Assembly (NCBI RefSeq): GCF_019890935.1
Contig: NZ_CP082333.1
Location: 1,824,001-1,888,000 of the forward strand
Direction: 5' to 3'
Source: Exiguobacterium acetylicum
GTDB taxonomy: Bacteria; Bacillota; Bacilli; Exiguobacteriales; Exiguobacteriaceae
DNA length: 64,000 nucleotides
Below are positions 53,942 to 62,727 of this stretch, in pieces. Positions within the stretch are counted from its first letter, which is position 1; each line of letters begins with the position of its first letter. The notes beneath the pieces were generated by a model. The model did not search any database, was not told where the DNA came from, and saw nothing but the letters and a program-made list of their open reading frames with translations. The translations under genes were made by a program, and so were the position numbers.

Positions 53942-54733
53942 TTACAGTTCAATCACGCCATAATGCAACTTCGACGTCTTCCGCTTTGTTCGTTCGAACC
54001 CAAACCGTTCAAACAAGGGACTCTCATAATGTGCTTTTAACACGATGCGCTGACGTGCCACACGCTTCGCCTCCACCATCGCTTCCTCGGATAAGGCTTC
54101 ATAATTCGCAAGCGTTCGTAAAGCGTCGAGATGCGTCGATTCTTCGACAGTCTGTTCGAACATAGGATCAAAGTAGATGACATCAAAGGAATTATCCGGA
54201 CATTCTTTTAAATAGGCGAGATGGTGTTTGACTCTCACTTCAATTCGTCGCATCGCTTGATTGATCGGTTCGTAGGACTCTTCCCACCGTTTTAATCCGT
54301 TCTTGACGACAAATGCTGTCTCAACCCGGCTTTCTAACCCGATGATCCGCCCCCGCTCTCCGATGGCATGACTCATGACGATGGCATCTGCTCCAAGACC
54401 AAGTGTGCAGTCAAGCACACGCATCCCTTCCGATAAGCGTCCGATCGCAATGAGAGGATCGCCTCCTCCTGCATCAATTTGTTTGATGCGAAACACAGCA
54501 CTCGAAGGATGGAAAAAGAACGATGTCGCCTCGCCTAGTGGATATAAATCAAGCCGTTGTTTATCGACGACAAGCACCGGTAATCCTGTCTCCTGTTGCA
54601 AGTGTTCTATGCTTTTTTTCTGACGCACGACGTAGATAAAATGTATCGTTTCATCCGCTAACAACTGTTTCACACGATGATGCACGTCGTCAGTCGGACG
54701 AAGACATGTCGTCAGTCCAATGGTTGGTTTCAT
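53942..54733 (-). CDS. Class I SAM-dependent methyltransferase (RsmJ/DUF548-like)
   Basis: A 263-residue protein. The SAM motif is VLDCTLGLGADAIVMSHAIG near residue 107, followed by IIGLESRVETAF and the catalytic-type motif VIYFDPMFEQT near 187. The layout fits the DUF548/RsmJ family, whose E. coli member methylates 16S rRNA G1516; family membership is by pattern. ATG at 54733 is eight bases after GGAGG; the longer frame starts five codons earlier. It follows the coiled-coil gene, separated by a terminator. Confidence 0.75.
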   Translation of the reverse strand: MKPTIGLTTCLRPTDDVHHRVKQLLADETIHFIYVVRQKKSIEHLQQETGLPVLVVDKQRLDLYPLGEATSFFFHPSSAVFRIKQIDAGGGDPLIAIGRLSEGMRVLDCTLGLGADAIVMSHAIGERGRIIGLESRVETAFVVKNGLKRWEESYEPINQAMRRIEVRVKHHLAYLKECPDNSFDVIYFDPMFEQTVEESTHLDALRTLANYEALSEEAMVEAKRVARQRIVLKAHYESPLFERFGFERTKRKTSKLHYGVIEL

Positions 54734-54749
54734 AACGTGTTCCTCCATA

Positions 54750-54775
54750 AAAAAATAAGCTAGCAGGAGCTAGCT
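54750..54775 (-). terminator. Terminator of the coiled-coil gene
   Basis: On the minus strand AGCTAGC-TCCTGCTAGCT forms a short stem running into ATTTTTTTAT. Confidence 0.75.
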
Positions 54776-55089
54776 CATTTCTTTTTCTTCAATAATCCTT
54801 CGATATCTTCAATCAATGCTTTTTTCGAAATCAGGTCTTCTTGCTTTTCCTGCTCGACTTTTGCATCGACCGTCGTCCGCTTCATGAGTGCCTGAAGCGT
54901 CTCATCGATGCTTGACTTCAAATGATCTCGGTCTTCTTTATTAAGGGAAAGATCATGTTGAACTTCATCCCCTTGTTCATCTAATTGGCGTAAGCGTTCC
55001 GTCAATTGTTTCGCTTCACGATTCAAGTCCGAATACAATCGTTCGATTTGCTCTAGACGCAATTTGATTCCGTCACGTTCTGTGAACAC
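54775..55089 (-). CDS. Small coiled-coil protein of unknown function
   Basis: A 104-residue, almost entirely helical, highly charged protein. Heptad-like spacing runs over residues 8-100 (IKLRLEQIERLYSDLNREAK, then LTERLRQLDEQ), interrupted near residue 45-50, so a helical hairpin is likely. No Cys and no membrane segment. The start is GTG, nine bases after AAGGGG. No function can be assigned. Confidence 0.65.
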   Translation of the reverse strand: MFTERDGIKLRLEQIERLYSDLNREAKQLTERLRQLDEQGDEVQHDLSLNKEDRDHLKSSIDETLQALMKRTTVDAKVEQEKQEDLISKKALIEDIEGLLKKKK

Positions 55090-55293
55090 GTTTTCCAGCC
55101 CCTTCCAGTATGCAGTTGTCTACATCATTACTTTACCATATTCCGAGGTAATTAAAACAATCACAAGATGATTACAGAATGACTTTTTTTAGATTTCTTC
55201 CTACGGATCGATTCCAGTTAATTTTTGCAATTGCATGAAGGGTATCGCTATAATGTAAACGAAGCATCAATTGGGATGAGGGAGGATTTTGTG

Positions 55294-55776
55294 ATGGAAT
55301 TGAGACGTCGAACATTACGTCATGTCGATCAAGCTGAGTATGATCATTTCTTGAAGTATGGCGAGCAAGCATATGGACTGACTCCGCAAGAAATCAAAGG
55401 GTATGACCATGAGCTTGGAGAAGAGCGGGCTTTTGATTCCGTCGAGCACAGTTATCCTGAAGATTATTACTTTGATATCGTTGAAGCGGATACGATCGTG
55501 GGGCGGGTTCTGCTCTTAAAAATGGGTCACTACTTCCAACTCGACTTCATGGTGTTTGATCCCTACACGCGTCGGGGTCTAGCTACTCAAGCAGTTGCTG
55601 AAGCATTGACGTATTCTGGGGTACTAGATCGTCACGAAGTACGCGCGCGCGTCCTTGATCAATCACCGCACGCTTCGTTTGCAAAACGTATTTTAGAAGC
55701 GAATGATTTTACATCGACAGAAAACTATTTCGTCAAAGGAAGACGTCGTCGGTATTCGCTGCAACGAATGAGCTAA
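55294..55776 (+). CDS. GNAT family N-acetyltransferase
   Basis: A 160-residue acetyl-CoA-dependent acetyltransferase. The N-terminal strand and helices are divergent (LRHVDQAEYDHFLKYGEQ). The fold marks are IVGRVLLLKMGHYFQLDFMV and the acetyl-CoA loop YTRRGLATQAVAEAL near residue 93, followed by ANDFTSTENYFVKG. The substrate is unknown. ATG at 55294 is eight bases after GGAGG; a GTG one codon earlier is an alternative. Single gene with a terminator. Confidence 0.8.
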   Translation: MELRRRTLRHVDQAEYDHFLKYGEQAYGLTPQEIKGYDHELGEERAFDSVEHSYPEDYYFDIVEADTIVGRVLLLKMGHYFQLDFMVFDPYTRRGLATQAVAEALTYSGVLDRHEVRARVLDQSPHASFAKRILEANDFTSTENYFVKGRRRRYSLQRMS

Positions 55777-55786
55777 AGACCGTCCG

Positions 55787-55815
55787 AAAGACCATGAAAC
55801 TCATGGTCTTTTTTT
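55787..55815 (+). terminator. Terminator of the GNAT gene
   Basis: The perfect stem AAAGACCATGA / TCATGGTCTTT with AAC loop is followed by a run of T. Confidence 0.9.
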
Positions 55816-55839
55816 AATGTCCTCATCGCTTCATCACCT

Positions 55840-55868
55840 TTGACAGTTGATCGATTTCAGCGTACAAT
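55840..55868 (+). promoter_or_regulatory. Sigma-A promoter of the queuosine precursor transporter gene
   Basis: TTGACA and TACAAT are exactly 17 bp apart, 34 bp before the start codon. No preQ1 riboswitch is visible in the short leader. Confidence 0.85.
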
Positions 55869-55901
55869 TTTCATCTGTATGAACAGAAAGGAGTACATCT
55901 C

Positions 55902-56600
55902 ATGAACGAATGGTTATGGATCCCTTCCATTTTTTTAACGATGGGATTATTGATTTTCAGTTATTATTTATTTGGTAAGACAGGATTGTTGATGTGGATT
56001 GCCATCGCAACAATCATTGCAAACATCCAAGTCACACAAACCGTCGATATTTTTGGTTTCGTCTTTACGTTAGGGAATGTCGTATATGGCAGTTGTTATC
56101 TAGCGACAGATATCCTCAATGAAAAATACGGAAAGCAGGTCGCTCGTAAAGGCGTCTATATGGGGTTCTTCTCCTTGATCACGACAACCGTCCTGATGCA
56201 GTTCAGTCTCTTATATACACCACTTGCTGATAAAGCTGCACTCGAAACATCCGATTCCTTGCATTTATTGTTTGGACTCTTACCATGGATTGCTATTGGT
56301 AGTCTTGCCGCTTATCTTGTCTCGCAACTATTCGATGTCTTTATTTATTCAAAGATCCGTCAGAAGACAGGCGAACGGAAGCTTTGGTTACGGACGACAG
56401 GGTCAACTGTATTAAGTCAATTGCTTGATACGTTGACGTTTTGTGCGATCGCCTTTCACGATATGCCCTTCTCCATCTGGTGGCAAATCTTCATTACGAC
56501 GTATCTCGCGAAATTCGTCGTCGCTTGGTTTGCGACACCATTCATGTATTTAGCAAAACGCATCCATCCGACGAAACAATCGACAGACGCTGCTGCATGA
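55902..56600 (+). CDS. Queuosine precursor transporter (YhhQ/VUT family, YpdP-like)
   Basis: A 232-residue membrane protein with about six helices. Family marks are ANIQVTQTVDIFGFVFTLGN near residue 42, YLATDILNEKYGKQVARKGV, SQLFDVFIYSKIRQKTG, and STVLSQLLDTLTFCAIAF. YhhQ homologues import queuine-pathway bases such as preQ0/preQ1. AGAAAGGAG precedes ATG. The gene ends just before the PilZ gene and may be co-transcribed with it. Confidence 0.87.
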   Translation: MNEWLWIPSIFLTMGLLIFSYYLFGKTGLLMWIAIATIIANIQVTQTVDIFGFVFTLGNVVYGSCYLATDILNEKYGKQVARKGVYMGFFSLITTTVLMQFSLLYTPLADKAALETSDSLHLLFGLLPWIAIGSLAAYLVSQLFDVFIYSKIRQKTGERKLWLRTTGSTVLSQLLDTLTFCAIAFHDMPFSIWWQIFITTYLAKFVVAWFATPFMYLAKRIHPTKQSTDAAA

Positions 56601-56659
56601 CCTAAAAAAAACTAGAAGCCTTGACGAAATTGTCGGATAATGGGAGTGGAGGTGCCTAC

Positions 56660-57016
56660 ATGAAAATCAAACGGAATGAACCATTTCGATATACGCTGAA
56701 AAAACCAATAACAGGTGAATTTCATTTATTGAAAAATGACCAGCGTACTCCTAATGGATTGATGAAAATCCATAATATCTCACCGAACGGACTAGCAATC
56801 AGCACAGAACTAAAACTTCCACTCCTCAAATCAATGAAAATCGTTGTTGAGTTCTCATTGATCGAGGGTCAAGAACCTTTGTGCATCGAAGGTCAGTTAT
56901 TGCATGAGAAGCCAGTGGGTCCCGAAAGACTGTATGGCATCCGCCTCAATCCGTCACCGACAGATCGTGATACGATCATCGCTCAGGTTAAACAAGTCGC
57001 TCAATTGGAGCGATAA
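56660..57016 (+). CDS. PilZ-domain c-di-GMP receptor protein
   Basis: A 118-residue single-domain protein. PilZ features are the Arg cluster RNEPFR at residues 5-10 and N-x-S-x-x-G at 39-44 (NISPNG), both contacting c-di-GMP in the family; the Arg spacing is one residue longer than the usual RxxxR. Strands follow (MKIVVEFSL, LCIEGQLLHE, LYGIRLNP). ATG at 56660 follows GGAGG; 59 bp separate it from the transporter gene. Its output is unknown; motility or matrix control is typical. Confidence 0.82.
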   Translation: MKIKRNEPFRYTLKKPITGEFHLLKNDQRTPNGLMKIHNISPNGLAISTELKLPLLKSMKIVVEFSLIEGQEPLCIEGQLLHEKPVGPERLYGIRLNPSPTDRDTIIAQVKQVAQLER

Positions 57017-57070
57017 TTTATAAGGAAAGGGTGGCAGATCATCATTCTGCCACCCTTTCCTTATAAAAAA
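57017..57070 (+). terminator. Terminator of the PilZ gene
   Basis: A perfect 22-bp stem beginning TTTATAAGGAAAGGGTGG (57017) and returning at 57046-57067, followed by AAA; the tail T-residues lie inside the 3' arm. Confidence 0.85.
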
Positions 57071-57219
57071 TGACGCGTCACACGCAACTTCTATAGGAAC
57101 AGCGCATTTATGCGCTTCAAAGACAACCAAGACCCGCTTTCCTGCTTCATTCAAGCAGGAAAGCGGGTCTTGTGTCTCGCCTGAGAAAGCGGCGTGAAAA
57201 GACGCGTCATTCTTTTTTT
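57069..57219. ncRNA. Nested palindromic element: possible small RNA or bidirectional terminator
   Basis: An 11-bp outer stem AATGACGCGTC (57069) / GACGCGTCATT (57201) encloses three hairpins: AGCGCA/TGCGCT (57101-57116), a perfect 19-bp stem (57129-57147 with 57153-57171), and CGCC/GGCG (57178-57194). CTTTTTTT follows on the plus strand and TTTTTT on the minus strand. It sits between convergent genes. Confidence 0.5.
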
Positions 57220-57250
57220 GAGTCAGCCCTCTGTTTTATGCTTAGATGAA

Positions 57251-58921
57251 TCACCCTTCAAACGTACGGAAGACGACGGCTTCATAAGGTCGAAGCGTGA
57301 GTTCATCGGTAACAACGGACTCCTCATAGTTTCCGATGACCCGGTCTGACGTATCATGCGTAGACGGAATATTCACATCATGATCCGCAAACGAACAGTA
57401 GACATACCATGTCTCCCCTTCAAGCGTTCGTGAGTAGGCGTAAACTTCTGGATGATCTTCGAGTAAGAGTTCATAGCGACCATAGACGACGAGCTCATGG
57501 TCATGTCGTAGACGAATCAACTGTTGATAGTAATAAAAGATGGATTGCTCATCTGCAAGCGCCTGTTCGACGTTAATTTCCGGATAGTTCGGATTGACCT
57601 TCAACCATGGTGTTCCCGTTGAGAAACCAGCGTTCTTCGACGCATCCCACTGCATCGGTGTCCGCGCATTGTCACGTCCTTTGACATGGATGGAACGTAG
57701 TAGTTCAGCCGGTGAAGCTCCTTGTTCCGTACGTTCTTTCCACATGTTCCGAATTTCGATATCTTCATAGTCCGCAATGTCTTCAAAAGCGACGTTCGTC
57801 ATGCCGATTTCCTCGCCTTGATAGATATATGGCGTCCCTTTTAACAAATGCAATAATGTAGCAAGCATTTTAGCTGACTCGACGCGGTACGTCGTGTCAT
57901 TTCCGAATCGACTGACGACGCGGGGTTGATCGTGGTTGTTCCAATAGAGCGAGTTCCAGCCCGTCTCATGTAAGGCCGTCTGCCATTTGGTGAAGTTTTG
58001 CTTGAGTTTAAGTAAATCAAACGGAATGACGTCCCATTTCCCATTCGGACCTGAATCAAGATCCATATGTTCGAACGTAAAGACCATGTTGACCTCTTTA
58101 CGTGCTGGATCCGTGTAAAGAATGGCATCATCCGTCGTCGCTCCTGGCATCTCACCGACTGTCAGGACATCGTATTTACCGAAGGAAGCTTCATTCATCT
58201 CGTGTAAAAATTCATGGACACGTGGTCCATTGATATAATGTTCCCCACCATCTCCATACAGTGCTCCTGGATGGACCGTCGCATCTGGTAAGCCGGGTGT
58301 CTTCGAAATCAAGTTGATGACGTCCATTCGGAAACCATCAATCCCTCGATCCAACCAACGACGAATCATCCCGTACACATCGTGACGCATCTGCTCATTT
58401 TCCCAGTTCAAGTCAGGCTGCTTCTTCGAGAATAAGTGAAGATAGTACTCATTTGTTGTTTCATCATATTCCCAGGCAGGTCCAGAGAAAATCGATCCCC
58501 AGTTGTTTGGTAGAGAACCGTCTGGATTTGCCGGGCGCCACATATAATAATCCCGATATGGATTGTCCTTGCTTTGACGCGATTCCGCGAACCACTGATG
58601 TTCATCTGACGAATGATTGATGACGAGGTCCATGACGATTTTGATATCTCGTGCATGTGCCTCATCTAAAAGACGATCAAAATCATCCATCGTTCCGAAT
58701 TCCTTCATGATGGCTTCATAATCACGAATATCATAGCCATTATCGTCATTCGGTGAATCATAGACAGGACTTAGCCAAATGACGTCGATACCAAGTGTCT
58801 TCAAATAATCCAACTTTTCGATGATTCCGTTCAAATCACCGATTCCATCCCCATTCGAATCATTATAACTACGTGGGTAAATTTGATAAACGACACTATC
58901 ATGCCACCATTTACGTTCCAT
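57251..58921 (-). CDS. malL: Oligo-1,6-glucosidase / alpha-glucosidase (GH13)
   Basis: A 556-residue cytosolic enzyme releasing glucose from isomalto- and maltooligosaccharides. WWHDSVVYQIYPRSYNDSNG starts the barrel. The nucleophile is D200 in GFRMDVIN, where the Val after Asp is typical of alpha-1,6-acting members. The acid/base is E257 in TVGEMPG, and the third Asp lies in NNHDQPR. The length matches the family. ATG at 58921 is preferred over a GTG three codons earlier. Upstream are a MalR-like operator and a cre site. Confidence 0.93.
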   Translation of the reverse strand: MERKWWHDSVVYQIYPRSYNDSNGDGIGDLNGIIEKLDYLKTLGIDVIWLSPVYDSPNDDNGYDIRDYEAIMKEFGTMDDFDRLLDEAHARDIKIVMDLVINHSSDEHQWFAESRQSKDNPYRDYYMWRPANPDGSLPNNWGSIFSGPAWEYDETTNEYYLHLFSKKQPDLNWENEQMRHDVYGMIRRWLDRGIDGFRMDVINLISKTPGLPDATVHPGALYGDGGEHYINGPRVHEFLHEMNEASFGKYDVLTVGEMPGATTDDAILYTDPARKEVNMVFTFEHMDLDSGPNGKWDVIPFDLLKLKQNFTKWQTALHETGWNSLYWNNHDQPRVVSRFGNDTTYRVESAKMLATLLHLLKGTPYIYQGEEIGMTNVAFEDIADYEDIEIRNMWKERTEQGASPAELLRSIHVKGRDNARTPMQWDASKNAGFSTGTPWLKVNPNYPEINVEQALADEQSIFYYYQQLIRLRHDHELVVYGRYELLLEDHPEVYAYSRTLEGETWYVYCSFADHDVNIPSTHDTSDRVIGNYEESVVTDELTLRPYEAVVFRTFEG

Positions 58922-58966
58922 CCTCAACACTCTCCTCTTTTATGTACGTAACGTGCTACATATTGA

Positions 58967-58978
58967 GCAAACGATTGC
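58967..58978. promoter_or_regulatory. LacI-family (MalR-like) operator upstream of malL
   Basis: GCAAACGATTGC differs at one base from the palindrome GCAAACGTTTGC bound by MalR-type repressors. It lies 46 bp before malL. Confidence 0.5.
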
Positions 58979-58987
58979 ATCAATTTT

Positions 58988-59001
58988 TAAAAGCGCTTTC
59001 A
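58988..59001 (-). promoter_or_regulatory. cre-like site upstream of malL
   Basis: On the minus strand TGAAAGCGCTTTTA fits TGWAANCGNTNWCA at all but one defined position. It lies directly beyond the MalR-like operator. Confidence 0.65.
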
Positions 59002-59145
59002 ATTATCACAACGTCATCTTAACATGTCCATGAGAGGTGCTCAAGCAAGAACCTTAACATATTTGATATCATGAAATATGAAATCCAAGTGTTTACTGCA
59101 TCCAATATGATGGGAAAGAAAGGTATGAGAAAGGAGTGTGGACAA

Positions 59146-59763
59146 ATGTATCGTCGATATTTGCTCTTCCTTGTCTGGGCGATTGCCATTGTCTTCATCT
59201 TATTATTTGGAAATAATCGTGTCTTTCCAGAAGGTTTCTTAATTTCGTTTTTACGTTTCGACCAAAGTCAATTTGATACATCCGCGTTAAGTTTATTTGC
59301 CTTACTCGGTATTTATCCGTTCGCTTTCTTTTTACTATTTCTAGATGAGAAACGATTCATGCGCCCCGGACCGCTCGTCGCAAGTATTGGATCGTTCTTC
59401 TTAGGTGCCTTCGTGTTGATGCCTTATGTCGCCCTCGCTATTCCAAGGAAAACGTTTCTTCCTTTTCGTCGTCGCGGGTGGATTCCGACCGTCGTCGCCT
59501 TACTTAGCGTCGTGACGACATTATTGCTTTGGATTGCTCTTGCTCGATCGGATTGGAGTATATTCCGCATCTACTTTGAGACCAATCAATTCGTTCGAAC
59601 GATGACCGTCGATTTGTTATTATTCTACATTCTGCAAGTCTATCTGCTCCGGCGCATTCGTCTTCGGAATGCACAATCATTAGAGTGGCAAGACGTGATT
59701 CCACTCTTTGGCTTATTTCGTTATCTATTCGCAAGACATTTACCGACATCCTCAAAATCTTAA
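59146..59763 (+). CDS. Polytopic membrane protein of unknown function
   Basis: A 205-residue protein with about five hydrophobic segments (RYLLFLVWAIAIVFILLFG at the N-terminus; FALLGIYPFAFFLLFL; LGAFVLMPYVALAI; VVALLSVVTTLLLWIAL; MTVDLLLFYILQVYLL). Basic residues between them suggest cytoplasmic loops. I do not recognise a family. ATG at 59146 is nine bases after GGAG. It ends 48 bases before thyA, whose own -10 lies in between. Confidence 0.65.
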   Translation: MYRRYLLFLVWAIAIVFILLFGNNRVFPEGFLISFLRFDQSQFDTSALSLFALLGIYPFAFFLLFLDEKRFMRPGPLVASIGSFFLGAFVLMPYVALAIPRKTFLPFRRRGWIPTVVALLSVVTTLLLWIALARSDWSIFRIYFETNQFVRTMTVDLLLFYILQVYLLRRIRLRNAQSLEWQDVIPLFGLFRYLFARHLPTSSKS

Positions 59764-59767
59764 TTTA

Positions 59768-59776
59768 TGGTACAAT
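59768..59776 (+). promoter_or_regulatory. Extended -10 promoter of thyA
   Basis: TGGTACAAT gives an extended -10 (TGn plus TACAAT) 35 bp before the thyA start; no good -35 is seen, as is common for this type. Confidence 0.55.
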
Positions 59777-59811
59777 GAAATTTGGATTTTTCGAAAAGGA
59801 GATGTCATCCG

Positions 59812-60606
59812 ATGGAACAATATCATGCACTTTGCGAACACATTTTGGAACACGGAACAAAAAAGGAAGACCGGACGGGAACGGGAACACTCAGCGTGTT
59901 TGGTCACCAAATGCGCTTCTCCCTTCAAGATGGTTTTCCTCTCATTACGACGAAAAAGTTACATATGAAGTCGATCATCCATGAGTTGATTTGGTTCATC
60001 TCGGGTGATACGAATATTCGTTATCTACAGGAAAATGGTGTGCGGATTTGGAACGAATGGGCCGATGAGAACGGAGATTTAGGTCCTGTTTACGGGGCAC
60101 AATGGCGCTCTTTTCCACGTCCAGATGGCACGACGGTCGATCAGCTGGCACAAGTCATTGAACAGATCAAAACGAATCCGGATTCTCGTCGTTTGATCGT
60201 CAGTGCTTGGAATCCTGGACAAGTCGATGAGATGGCTTTACCACCTTGTCATCTCTTGTTCCAATTTTATGTCGCTGACGGAAAACTATCATGCCAATTG
60301 TATCAACGTTCAGCTGATGTTTTCCTAGGCGTACCATTTAATATTGCATCTTATGCGTTACTGACACATATGATTGCTCATGTGTGTGGACTTGAGGTTG
60401 GTGACTTCGTTCATACGCTCGGTGACGCTCATATCTATTCAAATCATATTGAACAAGTTAATCTTCAGTTGACGCGTACCCCGAAAAAATTACCGACGCT
60501 GCGCTTCGCTCGAACAGTCGATCGTATCGAAGACTTCCGCTTCGAAGACATCATCATTGAAGGCTATGATCCTGATCCGCACATTAAAGGTGTGGTAGCC
60601 GTATGA
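59812..60606 (+). CDS. thyA: Thymidylate synthase
   Basis: A 264-residue enzyme that methylates dUMP to dTMP with methylenetetrahydrofolate. The family marks are [17 protein letters not shown] near residue 21, the catalytic Cys146 in [28 protein letters not shown], and [12 protein letters not shown]. The 264 residues match the ThyA short type. ATG at 59812 follows AAAAGGAG. The stop overlaps dfrA by ATGA, coupling it to the enzyme that regenerates its folate. Confidence 0.97.
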   Translation: MEQYHALCEHILEHGTKKEDRTGTGTLSVFGHQMRFSLQDGFPLITTKKLHMKSIIHELIWFISGDTNIRYLQENGVRIWNEWADENGDLGPVYGAQWRSFPRPDGTTVDQLAQVIEQIKTNPDSRRLIVSAWNPGQVDEMALPPCHLLFQFYVADGKLSCQLYQRSADVFLGVPFNIASYALLTHMIAHVCGLEVGDFVHTLGDAHIYSNHIEQVNLQLTRTPKKLPTLRFARTVDRIEDFRFEDIIIEGYDPDPHIKGVVAV

Positions 60607-61079
60607 TCACACATATCGTAGCGTATACGAAAAATCATGTCATCGGTCGTGACAATGCGATGCCTTGGCACCTTCCAGCTGATTTGGCTCACTTCAAGCG
60701 TACGACGATTGGCAAACCGATCATCATGGGACGAAAGACGTTCGAATCCATCGGACGACCGTTGCCCGGTCGAGAGAACATCGTCATTACGCGCGATCAG
60801 ACGTTTGCAGCCGAAGGTGTAACGGTATGGCATGATCTATCTGCTTTACAACCATACGTCGATTCAGAAGAAGAAGTCTTTTTGATTGGTGGTGGAGAAT
60901 TGTTTGCTCAAACGCTTCCTCTTGCTCGCCGCCTGTATGTCACTGAAATTGATACGGTTCTTTCTGGAGATGTACATTATCCCGAAATCCCATCTTCATT
61001 TCAGATTACTTCCGAAACACATTATGATGCGGTCGAGGGCAACGATTATCCGTTCATCATTCGTCGATATGATCAGTAA
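60603..61079 (+). CDS. dfrA: Dihydrofolate reductase
   Basis: A 158-residue NADPH enzyme that reduces dihydrofolate made by ThyA. The conserved core is [20 protein letters not shown] with catalytic Asp27, followed by [17 protein letters not shown] and [14 protein letters not shown]. It is a chromosomal type by length and context, translationally coupled to thyA. Confidence 0.97.
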   Translation: MITHIVAYTKNHVIGRDNAMPWHLPADLAHFKRTTIGKPIIMGRKTFESIGRPLPGRENIVITRDQTFAAEGVTVWHDLSALQPYVDSEEEVFLIGGGELFAQTLPLARRLYVTEIDTVLSGDVHYPEIPSSFQITSETHYDAVEGNDYPFIIRRYDQ

Positions 61080-61082
61080 CCA

Positions 61083-61131
61083 AAAAACAGCCACATTGCT
61101 CCGTATAACGGACGAATGTGGCTGTTTTTTT
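61083..61131. terminator. Bidirectional terminator between dfrA and the diguanylate cyclase gene
   Basis: Long stem AAAACAGCCACATT / AATGTGGCTGTTTT with inner TCCG/CGGA, flanked by AAAAAA and TTTTTTT. Confidence 0.93.
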
Positions 61132-62647
61132 AAGGAATTTGCATGATCCATTCAGCAATCCATTCCTCCATATCAGAATCGATCTGTGAGGTCATGATAT
61201 AGTCTGTCGCACCGCATGATAGCGCCTTGGCTAAACGATCGTCTTCTTGATCCGTCACGACCAAAGAATCAATGATTGATTCCCGTTGTTGTCTCCACTC
61301 CTCTAATCGTACAAAGTTCTCGCTTGCTAACTGATCAAGTGAAAGAATCGCCAATTGTATTGGCGACGTCCGTTGATCATCTAACGAAATCACCTCAATA
61401 TGGTATTTCGGATGATCCGGCATATCAAGCGTATGTACCTGTTTAAGGAGTCCTTGCTCGACACGGATATAGACCGGTATTTTTTCGATCGATATCGCTG
61501 TCGAATAGGACACCACTTGATTACGACCGTTACGTTTCGCTTGATACAGAGCTTCATCTGCCTCCGCTGTTGCTTGCGCCAGAGATGTGTGGAGATCAAA
61601 AGCAAAGGAGAGACCAATCGAAACCGTTACTTTTAATCCGTTCGCAAAAATATGACGCTCGACACGTTCGCGAATTTTATTTATACTCGCAACGGCTTGC
61701 GGTACTGTTTCTGCTGAAAACAATAAGATGAATTCTTCACCACCGAAACGAATGAATTCATCGTCGAGACGAGCAGCTTGTTGAACGACGGTAGCTAGTT
61801 CGGAGAGGACCAAATCCCCCGTTGGATGTCCATGTAAATCATTGATCCGCTTAAAATGATCGATATCAAAAATCGCTAACCCAAATGTCCGCTGTTCACG
61901 CTCGAGACGTGCTACGCGACGATCAAAAGCATTTTGGAGGTATTTCCGGTTGTAAGCTCCCGTCAGTTCATCGACCAGAATCGTCGAAGATACGACCCTT
62001 AATTTTCGTAAGAGTCTCGCTAGACGAACATGTCGTTCTTCATTCGTCACTGTCTCATCCCAGTAGTCATCGGCTCCCATCTCAAAGCTGTTTTGACGAA
62101 TGTCAGACCGGTTCGGACCTACGATGATGACGGGAACGAATGCTGACTCCATTTGTTTGATCAGTTTTTGAGTCAACTCTAAGGATTCCGCGATAGATGC
62201 ATGGTCGATGATGACAGCATCCATAGCAATATCATGTGATATCGACATCGTGTCTTCCACCGAACTGAAGAATCGTGACATATAGCGCTCCTGTTCGAGC
62301 GATTTCTTCCATTTGATATTCTCAAGAAAACGTCTTGTCACAGTGACGACCAATTCTTTTCGGATCCGATTGGCGCGTGAGCGTTCAGACAACTGATCGA
62401 CGATTGGCCGCAGTAATTCTTTAACGATCGGCTGAGTGATGACCGCATTCATTTGCTCCCACGTCGCTTTTTCCCGACTCACTTGATCGGCAAGTCCTTT
62501 AAACAGTTCCTCTCTCCCGAGCCCTTCAAGCCAGCTTGCTAATGCGAGCAATTCTGTCCGTGGCACGGTCGGCATCCGAAGTAACGTCTCCACCATGATG
62601 ATCGTCTGTTGTAATTGTTTTTCTATCCGTTTTCGACTCCGTTCCAT
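61130..62647 (-). CDS. Diguanylate cyclase with two receiver-like domains
   Basis: A 505-residue soluble protein. Residues 1-135 are helical and possibly Hpt-like. Residues about 140-230 resemble a receiver domain (DAVIIDH, VPVIIVGPN, MGADDYWDE) whose acidic pocket and phospho-acceptor are altered. The GGDEF domain (about 235-390) has FDIDHFKRINDLHGHPTGD and an intact GGEEF at 302-306, so c-di-GMP synthesis is likely. A second degenerate receiver-like domain ends the protein (SLVVTDQEDD, CGATDYIMTSQ). ATG at 62647 follows AGAGGGG. Single gene. Confidence 0.87.
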   Translation of the reverse strand: MERSRKRIEKQLQQTIIMVETLLRMPTVPRTELLALASWLEGLGREELFKGLADQVSREKATWEQMNAVITQPIVKELLRPIVDQLSERSRANRIRKELVVTVTRRFLENIKWKKSLEQERYMSRFFSSVEDTMSISHDIAMDAVIIDHASIAESLELTQKLIKQMESAFVPVIIVGPNRSDIRQNSFEMGADDYWDETVTNEERHVRLARLLRKLRVVSSTILVDELTGAYNRKYLQNAFDRRVARLEREQRTFGLAIFDIDHFKRINDLHGHPTGDLVLSELATVVQQAARLDDEFIRFGGEEFILLFSAETVPQAVASINKIRERVERHIFANGLKVTVSIGLSFAFDLHTSLAQATAEADEALYQAKRNGRNQVVSYSTAISIEKIPVYIRVEQGLLKQVHTLDMPDHPKYHIEVISLDDQRTSPIQLAILSLDQLASENFVRLEEWRQQRESIIDSLVVTDQEDDRLAKALSCGATDYIMTSQIDSDMEEWIAEWIMQIP

Positions 62648-62694
62648 CCAATCCCCTCTCTTTCTATACATCCGAAGAACCGTCCTCGGATAAA

Positions 62695-62726
62695 GAGAAA
62701 GCGAGGGAATTCCCCCGCTTTTTCAA
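62695..62726 (-). terminator. Terminator of fumC
   Basis: AAAGCGGGGG-AATT-CCCTCGCTTT on the minus strand with a modest T-rich tail (CTCTTTAT). Confidence 0.6.
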
Positions 62727-62727
62727 C

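Noticed and set aside
55816-55901. preQ1 riboswitch upstream of the YhhQ-type transporter
   Set aside because: The leader after the mapped-looking promoter is only about 28 nt and lacks the preQ1-I stem and C-rich/A-rich segments.
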